A stretch of DNA of 64,000 nt. It comes from Corynebacterium urealyticum DSM 7109 (GTDB lineage: Bacteria > Actinomycetota > Actinomycetes > Mycobacteriales > Mycobacteriaceae). The notes under the pieces are model-generated. The model saw only the letters and a program-made list of their open reading frames with translations, had not been told where the DNA came from and did no database searches. The DNA lies in NCBI RefSeq assembly GCF_000069945.1, contig NC_010545.1, forward strand, positions 310,001-374,000. The letters are read 5' to 3'. The position numbers were made by a program, and so were the translations under genes. This document shows, one piece after another, positions 46,519 through 53,850 of this stretch; position 1 is the first letter of the stretch; the number at the start of each line of letters is the position of its first letter.

Positions 46519-48165
46519 TGGTCGTTGCAACACTGATCTGAAGGGTTGGTGTTGGTGATGACGGTGTCACGGTGGGATCCACCGGTTGAGGAGATCACTC
46601 GGTTTCACCAGTTGGTGGTGGGTGATGGTTTGTCGGTGCGTGCGGCTGGGTTGGATCTGGGATGGTCGTTAGCTACGGCGTATCGGATTGCGCATCGTGA
46701 TGGGTTACCACTGCGGAATAAGACGTTGTCGTCACAGGTGGTTGACGAGATTGTTGCGTTGTTTGCCCAGAATGTCGCGCCAATGGATATTGTGCGGCGG
46801 TTGGGTGTGAATCCTTCGTCGGTATACCGGGTGGGGATATCGATTGGTGCGCGGCCCCGTCCTGCTCCTGAGGGTCGGCGGGCTGTGGCTACGGCGCGGC
46901 GAGTGGAGTATTTGGAGCTTCGGGCCTGTGGGTTGGATCGTCGTTCTGCTGCAGCTGCGTGTGGGATGGGGTTACGTGGTGCGCTTGATGTTGATAAGGG
47001 GGTGATTAAAACACGTGGTCGGCGTGTGCCGTTTGTGCCCGATGGTCAGGCAGTTTATCGCTATAAACGGCTTATGCAGGTTCTTGCGTATGTTGATGGC
47101 CGGGTCAGTGTTCCGGTGGAGGTGCTGCCGCAGGCTGCGGTGGAGAAGGTGATTGACCGGCGGTACTTGTCGTTGGTGGAGCGGGAGCGCATCGCGGATC
47201 GGGTGAATCGGAATTTATCGGTTCGGGCGATTGCGCGTGAGCTTGGGCGTGATCCGGGGACGATTTCGCGCGAGATTAGTCGCAATAGTGGTGATGATGG
47301 CATTTATCGCCCGTTTGAGGCGCACCGGAAGTCAACGCTTCGGAGGTTTCGGCCGAAGGTGTCGAAGATTGCGGCGAATCCTCGGTTGAAACAGCAGGTG
47401 TGGCAGTGGTTGCGGATGGAGTTTTCCCCTGAGCAGGTGGCTGGCCGGTTGCGCAGGGAATTCCCTGGCGATGAGACTATGCATGTGAGTCATGAAACGA
47501 TCTATCAAGAGCTGTACTGCCAGGCCAGAGGCGAGTTGAAGAAGGTGGTGGCCCATGCCCTTCGTACGGGGCGGACGCGGCGTAAACCGCGTGGTCAGCG
47601 TGTTGCGAGGAGTCGGTTTGTTGATCCGATGATCATGATTGCTGATCGTCCTGCTGTTGTTGAGGATCGGGCTGTGCCGGGGCATTGGGAGGGTGATCTG
47701 ATTATCGGTGCAGGTGGAAGGTCTGCGATTGGGACGTTGGTGGAGCGGACGACGCGGTATGTGATGTTGCTGCATTTGCCGGATGGGCATGGTGCGGTGG
47801 CGGTGCGTGATGCGCTGGTGGAGGCGATTATGACGTTGCCGCAGCATCTTCGGGGGTCGTTGACCTGGGATCAGGGTTCAGAGATGGCTGGTCATAGGTC
47901 GTTTAGCATTGCGACGGATTGTCCGGTGTATTTCTGTGATCCGGGGTCGCCGTGGCAGCGGGGGACGAATGAGAACACTAATGGGTTGTTGCGTCAGTAT
48001 TTTCCGAAAGGTGCGGATTTGAGTGTTTATGGGCGGGAGGAGTTGGAGCTTGTTGCTCATCGGTTGAATTGTCGGCCGCGTAAGACGTTGGGTTTTGCTA
48101 CTCCTGCGGAGCGGATGGCGGAGCTGTTAGATTTAGCTGAAAGCTAGGAAATGTTGCAACGACCC
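46519..48165 (+). mobile_element. IS30-family insertion sequence
   Basis: 1647 bp with terminal repeats TGGTCGTTGCAACA (left) and the complement of GGGTCGTTGCAACA (right), 13 of 14 matching. CTAG is present on both sides (46515-46518 and 48166-48169), implying insertion into the palindrome TTCTAGAA with a 4-bp duplication. It lies 28 bp after the rplA terminator. Confidence 0.85.
46558..48147 (+). CDS. IS30-family transposase
   Basis: 529 residues from the ATG at 46558. Helix-turn-helix segments lie at the N terminus and again at about residues 220-245 (ADRVNRNLSVRAIARELGRD followed by PGTISREISRN, the IS30 HTH). The catalytic core has GHWEGDLIIGAGGRSAIGTL (first Asp), SLTWDQGSEMAGH (second Asp) and GTNENTNGLLRQYFPKG (Glu). 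It is longer than typical IS30 proteins because of an extra N-terminal DNA-binding region. Intact. Confidence 0.9.
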   Translation: MTVSRWDPPVEEITRFHQLVVGDGLSVRAAGLDLGWSLATAYRIAHRDGLPLRNKTLSSQVVDEIVALFAQNVAPMDIVRRLGVNPSSVYRVGISIGARPRPAPEGRRAVATARRVEYLELRACGLDRRSAAAACGMGLRGALDVDKGVIKTRGRRVPFVPDGQAVYRYKRLMQVLAYVDGRVSVPVEVLPQAAVEKVIDRRYLSLVERERIADRVNRNLSVRAIARELGRDPGTISREISRNSGDDGIYRPFEAHRKSTLRRFRPKVSKIAANPRLKQQVWQWLRMEFSPEQVAGRLRREFPGDETMHVSHETIYQELYCQARGELKKVVAHALRTGRTRRKPRGQRVARSRFVDPMIMIADRPAVVEDRAVPGHWEGDLIIGAGGRSAIGTLVERTTRYVMLLHLPDGHGAVAVRDALVEAIMTLPQHLRGSLTWDQGSEMAGHRSFSIATDCPVYFCDPGSPWQRGTNENTNGLLRQYFPKGADLSVYGREELELVAHRLNCRPRKTLGFATPAERMAELLDLAES

Positions 48166-48183
48166 CTAGAATCCGCCATGAGT

Positions 48184-48229
48184 TAGGCCCCGCTTCCTCA
48201 TGACGGTTCATGACGGGGCGGGGCCTGAC
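48184..48229. terminator. Hairpin between the IS30 element and the DedA-like gene
   Basis: AGGCCCCGC and GCGGGGCCT form a 9-bp stem around a loop of about 28 bases, without a U-run. It may be the original terminator for the convergent DedA-like gene. Confidence 0.4.
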
Positions 48230-48268
48230 GTGTGGAAGTTATCGCAATGGTTATGGCCAGTTTCTGGC

Positions 48269-49018
48269 CTAGGCGGCCTTCTTGTTCTGCTTCGAGATGC
48301 TCCAGAACATGAAGACCAGCAACGCTATGGTTACCCACATGGCGTAGCGGTTGACCTGCTCCACGATGGAGATCACCTGCTCACCGTAGGTCACGCCCAG
48401 GTAGGCGAAGAACGTGTTGGTGACCAGCACACCGAAGGCATTGAGGCCCAGCACCGTCCAGAAACCCATTCGCCGGATGCCGGCCAGCAGGTTGGCGATC
48501 ACGATCGTGGGGACGAAGGGGATATAGGAGAGCACGATCGCCGCGCCCAGCACGCCGGGGCGGGCGTGTTCCAGCCGCGCTGTCCAGCGCTTCAGCCTGG
48601 GGGAGTGGGCCACCGACATGCGCAGGTATTCGAGGCCCCACTTGTTGCCGACCAGCCACCACAGCGGAACGGTCTTCAACGCACCGACCAGGGTCATCAG
48701 AACGACAGCGACAGCCGAGAATCCGCCGGTGGTGGACTCTGCCCCGCCAACGATCGAGGAGGTGTAGCCACCCACCATGAGCGCGTAGGGGACGGGATTG
48801 TTGAGCAGCCACACACGCAGCGGGATCATCGCGAAGCCGAAGATAGTGGCGGCGACCAGGTAGGCCCAGATCCACTTGTCCAGCCGGTCGGGCTGGGAGA
48901 TGAAGGCCGGGATCTGTTCCTCTTGGTTCCCGGGCTTCTCTGTCTGCTTGGGGCCCGTTGCGCTATCCGAGCGTGCGTCGTGGTCGTCGGGCTGATTGGG
49001 ATCTGGGTTCACGTTCAT
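48269..49018 (-). CDS. DedA/VTT-domain-like membrane protein
   Basis: 249 residues. An acidic, Pro-rich cytoplasmic N terminus of about 45 residues is followed by five or so hydrophobic segments. The family-like features are the helical hairpin VLSYIPFVPTIVIANLLAG followed by IRRMGFWTVLGLNAFG, resembling the F/Y...G-x-R motif of SNARE-associated (DedA/VTT) proteins, which include undecaprenyl- and PE-type lipid flippases. Function within the family is uncertain. A single gene, divergent from the surface-repeat operon. Confidence 0.65.
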   Translation of the reverse strand: MNVNPDPNQPDDHDARSDSATGPKQTEKPGNQEEQIPAFISQPDRLDKWIWAYLVAATIFGFAMIPLRVWLLNNPVPYALMVGGYTSSIVGGAESTTGGFSAVAVVLMTLVGALKTVPLWWLVGNKWGLEYLRMSVAHSPRLKRWTARLEHARPGVLGAAIVLSYIPFVPTIVIANLLAGIRRMGFWTVLGLNAFGVLVTNTFFAYLGVTYGEQVISIVEQVNRYAMWVTIALLVFMFWSISKQNKKAA

Positions 49019-49228
49019 CGTTGGTTATGTTAGGCCACCGGCGGCGCTTGTGGTGCCTTGCATAGCCGATGCGCCCGTCCTCGATGGGGGCCGACCTGGT
49101 GAAACCTGACAGGGAATTCGCTGGCCCGCGGCACGTCGGGGATCGGGAGCTCATCAAGCCACCCCCGAAAAGGAAAACCATTGCCAATTAAACTGACTTT
49201 CCGCTATTTTTAACCGAGCGTCACGACT

Positions 49229-49249
49229 TGAAAATGGCTGTCATTATCA
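49229..49249 (+). promoter_or_regulatory. Candidate metalloregulator (Zur-like) operator
   Basis: TGAAAATG (49229-49236) and CATTATCA (49242-49249) form an imperfect inverted repeat with a 5-bp centre, 80 bp before the surface-protein ATG. The half-sites resemble actinobacterial Zur sites (TGAAAAT...ATTTTCA), but the spacing is wider than the canonical box. Confidence 0.35.
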
Positions 49250-49328
49250 TTCCTGGTTGCTGAGTGTTCTGTCCAGCGGCCAGACGTGTTCGCAAGAACA
49301 AATCCCCGTTATAGCCGTCAGGAGAACT

Positions 49329-50504
49329 ATGTCTCGCTTGGTTGCGCCTGCTCGCTCGCATGCGTCGCTGTCCACCACCTCACGTATCCAGCTCAGCGCA
49401 CTGGCCTGCCCCTCGTTGCGTACCGTCACTCGTGCGGCCCTCCGGCTCGGCCTGGCGCTGCTTCTCGCCATTGCTGCGCCTCTGGCCGCGGCAGGCTTGA
49501 ACCCGGACACTCTCGGGAAGGCTGCCGCGCAGGGAGCCATCGATCACGGACACGTCGACGCCTTCAATGTCACCGCAGAGGGAGGCAAGCTTCGCCTCGA
49601 CCTCAAGGAGGACGTCACCGGCCAGCACGTCCGTCGCTCGCCGGAGTCCGTTGTGCTCAAGGTCAAGCAGCAGGCGTACACCGAGAAGGTGAAGTCGGTG
49701 AAGGGAGTCGGCGAGGCCGGCTACTACCTGCCCATTACCCAAGACCCCAACCTGCTCTGGCCGGGCTGGGATACCCAAGCCCTGGCAGGCACCCCGTTCT
49801 CGAGCGTGAATATCGTTTTCGAGCAGGTGAGCGGCCCCGGCAATGTGTACCTCTTCAGCACCTCCGGCTTTGGCGAGGTGCAGTCGTTACTGAACAACGG
49901 CTCCACCCGACTGACGAGCGGGGCTGCGATCCAACAGGCCCGGCCGGCACACACCCACGCGAACTGGGTGTTCTCCCAGCCGGGCACGTACAAGATGCGG
50001 GTCTACGCGCAGGGTAAGGACTCCAACGGCAACGTCAACAAGTCCAACACCGCCACCTACACCTGGTCGGTGGGGGATGGCTCGGCGCCGAAGGCGTCGA
50101 ATAAGCCGAATGCCTCGGGCAAGGGGACCTCGAAGTCCACCTCCGGGGCGAACTCCGCCTCCACTGAGACCGGCAAGTCCGGCGCGTCCACCTCCGGGAC
50201 GTCTGGTTCCAACGGTAGCGCTTCGGAATCCGGCACCCCGGGGGAAGCAGGAGAGTCTGGCACGTCTGGGGACTCGAGCTCTGATGAACTGCCAGCCCTG
50301 GCCGCAGACGGAGGCTCGGGCGGCGGCGCATCCGGTTCTGGTGAGCTCGCCAACACGGGCGTGGAGCCAAGCACCGCAGCGCTGATTGCACTCGGTGTAG
50401 GCCTCACCGTGTTCGGTGCAGGTTGGGTGCTGCTCAACCGAAGCGCACTGCAGGTCGCCAATGGCGGCGCTTCCGGACGGGGACGCGCCTCCCGCGATTC
50501 GTAG
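49329..50504 (+). CDS. Surface-anchored repeat protein of a metal-type ABC transporter locus
   Basis: 391 residues from the ATG at 49329 (ribosome site AGGAGA; the upstream open frame from 49257 is not used). An export signal with core LGLALLLAIAAPLAAA is followed by one actinobacterial surface-anchored repeat (TIGR03769-like): GHVDAFNVTAEGGKLRLDL ... LLWPGWDTQAL ... FSQPGTYKMRVYAQGKD. A Ser/Gly/Thr-rich stalk (about residues 250-340) precedes a sorting-like motif GELANTG, a hydrophobic helix and basic residues. LAxTG motifs are used by class E sortases in high-GC Gram-positives. First gene of a transporter operon. Its partner role, perhaps metal or haem capture, is inferred. Confidence 0.8.
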   Translation: MSRLVAPARSHASLSTTSRIQLSALACPSLRTVTRAALRLGLALLLAIAAPLAAAGLNPDTLGKAAAQGAIDHGHVDAFNVTAEGGKLRLDLKEDVTGQHVRRSPESVVLKVKQQAYTEKVKSVKGVGEAGYYLPITQDPNLLWPGWDTQALAGTPFSSVNIVFEQVSGPGNVYLFSTSGFGEVQSLLNNGSTRLTSGAAIQQARPAHTHANWVFSQPGTYKMRVYAQGKDSNGNVNKSNTATYTWSVGDGSAPKASNKPNASGKGTSKSTSGANSASTETGKSGASTSGTSGSNGSASESGTPGEAGESGTSGDSSSDELPALAADGGSGGGASGSGELANTGVEPSTAALIALGVGLTVFGAGWVLLNRSALQVANGGASGRGRASRDS

Positions 50505-50554
50505 AAGTAGTCACTAAAGCCGCAAAAAGTAGCGAAGAAGGAATAGACGCTTTC

Positions 50555-53116
50555 ATGGCTCAACCAGCCGATCACCGCACGGCCCACAAGGCGAGGGCGC
50601 AACAGGTCACGGGTGCAGTAGTTGTGGCAGGGGTCGTGGCCCTCGGCGCGAGCTCGTGCAGCAGCTCCGAGCAGGTAATGCCACCCACTGCCGCGCATTT
50701 CACGCAGGCATCGCATGCCGATGGCGGGCATCTCAAGCACCCGAACACGAACGAGGGCCACGCCAATACTGCTGGGACGCGCTCCGGCATGCAGCAGGAT
50801 GCCGGCCTCAACGTGGTCACGACGACCCCCATTTTGGGCGACATCGTCAGCAACGTCCTTGGTTACGAAGGTCGGGTGACCTCCCTCATCCCGGCGGGCG
50901 CGGATCCGCACACTTTCGAGCCGACCCTGCGGGCGGTGCGCAACGTCGCGAACGCGGATGCCATTTTCACCAACGGCCTGCTGCTGGAACCGCAGGCCAT
51001 CACGGAGATGGTCAATAACTCCTCCCCAGAAACGACGCCCGTCGTGCCAGTGGGGGAGGAGTTCGTCGCGAACAAGGGGCTCGCGCGCCGACTGGTGGAA
51101 AACCAGGCGCTGGACTCGGTATGGCTCGGGCTGCGCACCCGGAACGTGGAAAACGTCAAAGACCCGGTGCGATTCCATGTCACCGATGTCGAGGGGCCAG
51201 GCCGGGCCGCTGCGTTCATCACGGGAACCTTCGGCACTCCGGAAATCTTCTTCTCCAGCCACGACGGCCTCGACGATAAGGACGCCGCCGAGTTGCCAGC
51301 CGGTGCGCACACTCACATGAGCTGGGCATTCAGCGAGCCGGGGGTGTACAAGATCCACCTGCGCGCCGGTGCGGGTGCACAGCGGGTCGAGGACGTCCTT
51401 ACCGTCGCCGTTGGTGTCCCAGCGACCAGCCCCGAGTTGGCCGGAAGCACCATCGTGGACCGCGGCCACCAGGATGTCACGCTGGATGGTGCGGCCAACG
51501 CGCTGCGCATCACCGGTGATGCGGGCAACCTCCCGCTGGACGAAGCCGTCATCGAGGTTCCCACCCGCGTGCTCAACAACGTGCCCGCCAACCGCGACTA
51601 CCGATTCCTGGGTAAGCCAGACGAGGAAACCTACCTGCTGCCACAAGCCGTGCTGGGCAAGCACATTCACGGTGAACTCGATCCGCACATCTGGCACGAC
51701 GCAGGGCTGATGAAGAACGTGGTCGAAGGTATCCGCGACCAGCTCATCCAGATCGACCCTGCCCACCAGCAGGCCTATACCGATAACGCGCGGGCCTACC
51801 TCGCGGAGCTGACCGACCTCGACCAGGACGTCCGCGGCGCTATCGCCACCATCCCGGCCAGCCAGCGCAAGCTGGTGACCGCCCACGATAGCTTCGGCTA
51901 CCTCTCGCAGGCTTATGGACTGGACTCCGCCGGCTTCATCACCCCGAACCCCAACGTGGAGCCGAGCACCCGTCAGCTGGTTCGGCTGTCCCGCACTTTG
52001 GAGAACCACAAGGTTCCGGCGGTGTTCGTGGAACCTTCCTTGGCCGGCACCGCGCCCGACCTGATCCGCATCGCCGAAGGCCTGGACATTGACGTCTGCA
52101 CCCTCAACGGCGACACTCTCGCGCCTGCCGAGAAAAGATACGTCGGCACGATGCGGGCCAACGCCCAGCAACTCACCGATTGCCTCGGTGGCGGTGGCGC
52201 TGAGGACAACGGGGATAATCAGGTGGCTTCCCCGCAGATTGAGATGACGGCCAACACCTTCGGCGACGAAGAGTCCGCGTTGAAGCAGACGGTGACCGAC
52301 GACGAGGACGTCGCCGCGCCCGGGACCGCATCGACCGCTGAACGCGGCCACTACGACCTCGGCATTCAATGGACGCCCGAGGGCGAATTGGGCATGAAGC
52401 TGCGCGATGATTCCGCGGCGAAGCCGATCTGGCGCGACACCGAGGACGTCGTTTTTGATGTCTCGGACGCCTCCCAGCTAACACTCCCTGCCGACTCCGG
52501 CGATGCGTACTCCTTCACGGGGGCGAAGGCCGGAGACAAGGTATGGGTCCTCCCACAGACCGAGAGCCCTGACGCGCCGTGGCTGGGGTGGAACACCCAA
52601 TCGCCGCAGCTCAATGAGCAATTCAAGGACGGCATGAACCTGCGACTTCTGGGCCACCAGGGCCCGGGTGACCTCTCGCTCTTCCTCCAAAACGGCACCT
52701 TCGAGGAACCACAGGTGCTGTGGTCCACCGCCGGCGAGGACGCTGGGAAGAGAGGTGGGAAGAACGAGATTTACGTCGATATGAATACGCACGTCCACGC
52801 GAACTGGGTATTCACCGAACCGGGCGTGCACAAGGTCGCGGTGGCTGCCACTGGCATCGATGTGGACGGTAAGGAACACTCCACTGTCCACGTGCTGAAG
52901 TTCGCGGTGGGCACCAACCCGGACGAGGCCCACGCTGCGAGCTGGGACGGGGAACTGCCGTCCGTGGAGGGGATGGGTGAGACCGAGGCGGACCAGGACG
53001 GTGATTCATCGACGGCACCGCTGATCATCGCGGCTGCGGTGGCAGTCGTCGTTGTTGTTGCGGGCGGATTCGGGATTGCCCGCAGCCGGAAGTCCAAGAA
53101 GGAGGCCGGCTGGTGA
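50555..53116 (+). CDS. Anchored-repeat ABC transporter, substrate-binding protein
   Basis: 853 residues from the ATG at 50555. A signal-like helix ends in GASSCSSS (possible lipobox). The metal-binding (TroA/ZnuA) fold is split: the N lobe LNVVTTTPILGDIVSNVLG and DPHTFEPT starts at about residue 85, a surface repeat is inserted at about residues 170-275 (AHTHMSWAFSEPGVYKIHL), and the fold resumes with HIHGELDPHIWHD (about 371-383) and LVTAHDSFGYL. Further surface repeats follow (about 600-800: RGHYDLGIQWTPEGELGMKL, WVFTEPGVHKVAV). A C-terminal membrane helix with a KSKK tail anchors it. Matches the known TIGR03772 type. The stop overlaps the ATPase GTG. Confidence 0.85.
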   Translation: MAQPADHRTAHKARAQQVTGAVVVAGVVALGASSCSSSEQVMPPTAAHFTQASHADGGHLKHPNTNEGHANTAGTRSGMQQDAGLNVVTTTPILGDIVSNVLGYEGRVTSLIPAGADPHTFEPTLRAVRNVANADAIFTNGLLLEPQAITEMVNNSSPETTPVVPVGEEFVANKGLARRLVENQALDSVWLGLRTRNVENVKDPVRFHVTDVEGPGRAAAFITGTFGTPEIFFSSHDGLDDKDAAELPAGAHTHMSWAFSEPGVYKIHLRAGAGAQRVEDVLTVAVGVPATSPELAGSTIVDRGHQDVTLDGAANALRITGDAGNLPLDEAVIEVPTRVLNNVPANRDYRFLGKPDEETYLLPQAVLGKHIHGELDPHIWHDAGLMKNVVEGIRDQLIQIDPAHQQAYTDNARAYLAELTDLDQDVRGAIATIPASQRKLVTAHDSFGYLSQAYGLDSAGFITPNPNVEPSTRQLVRLSRTLENHKVPAVFVEPSLAGTAPDLIRIAEGLDIDVCTLNGDTLAPAEKRYVGTMRANAQQLTDCLGGGGAEDNGDNQVASPQIEMTANTFGDEESALKQTVTDDEDVAAPGTASTAERGHYDLGIQWTPEGELGMKLRDDSAAKPIWRDTEDVVFDVSDASQLTLPADSGDAYSFTGAKAGDKVWVLPQTESPDAPWLGWNTQSPQLNEQFKDGMNLRLLGHQGPGDLSLFLQNGTFEEPQVLWSTAGEDAGKRGGKNEIYVDMNTHVHANWVFTEPGVHKVAVAATGIDVDGKEHSTVHVLKFAVGTNPDEAHAASWDGELPSVEGMGETEADQDGDSSTAPLIIAAAVAVVVVVAGGFGIARSRKSKKEAGW

Positions 53117-53850
53117 TTGGCACGGGCACCCCCGCGCTGACCGCGCGGAATCTTTCGGTGGCGCTCGGCGGCCGCGAGATCTTTGCGGGCGTCGACCTCG
53201 ACCTATACCCCGGCGAGCTGGTGGGACTGCTCGGCCCCAATGGTGCCGGTAAGACCACGTTGATGCGTGCTCTGATGGGGCTGATCCCTTCCCGCGGCAC
53301 GGTGACCGCTGGTCGCTTCGGGTACGTCCCGCAGAACCACGACTTCGCCTGGAGCTATCCCATCAGCGTGCGCGAATGCGTGCTCTCAGGCCGATTGGGG
53401 CAGCGGAAACTCTGGCAACGCTGGTCGGCGGCGGACTATCAGGCCGCCAGCGAGGCCATCGAAGCCGTCAACCTGACTGATCTCGCTCTCCGCCCGATCG
53501 GCGAACTATCCGGCGGGCAAAAGCAACGCGTGCTCGTCGCCCGAGCCCTGTCCACACAGCCGGATGTGCTCTTCCTCGACGAGCCATTCACCGGCATGGA
53601 CCTACCCCGCTCCGAGGAACTGATGGAGGTCATTCGTCGGCTCACGGACTCCGGCATGGCGGTGCTGATGGTGTCCCACAATTTGGCGGAAGCCCGGCAG
53701 TTTAGCGACCGATTGGTGCTCCTGCGGGCCGGGATCCGAGCAATGGGGACTCCGGAAGAGCTCAACCGCCCAGAACCGTGGATGGAAACCTTCGACATCG
53801 CACGGGATTCCACGCACCTTCGAGCAATTGGAATTGAGGTTCCGAACTGA
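53113..53850 (+). CDS. Anchored-repeat ABC transporter, ATP-binding protein
   Basis: 245-residue cytoplasmic ATPase of the metal/zinc ABC family (TIGR03771-like). Walker A GLLGPNGAGKTTLM is near residue 37, Q-loop GYVPQNHDFAW, signature LSGGQKQRVLVARALS, Walker B VLFLDEPFTGMD, H-loop LMVSHNLAEAR. All catalytic residues are present. GTG start overlaps the previous stop, and its own stop overlaps the permease ATG (TGATG), so the operon is translationally coupled. Confidence 0.92.
   Translation: MIGTGTPALTARNLSVALGGREIFAGVDLDLYPGELVGLLGPNGAGKTTLMRALMGLIPSRGTVTAGRFGYVPQNHDFAWSYPISVRECVLSGRLGQRKLWQRWSAADYQAASEAIEAVNLTDLALRPIGELSGGQKQRVLVARALSTQPDVLFLDEPFTGMDLPRSEELMEVIRRLTDSGMAVLMVSHNLAEARQFSDRLVLLRAGIRAMGTPEELNRPEPWMETFDIARDSTHLRAIGIEVPN

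Noticed and set aside
49257..49328. Upstream TTG start for the surface repeat protein
   Set aside because: The ATG at 49329 has a clear ribosome site and gives a normal signal peptide.
50423..50554. Upstream start of the substrate-binding protein overlapping the previous gene
   Set aside because: The extra residues overlap the surface-protein coding end and spoil the signal peptide; the ATG at 50555 fits better.
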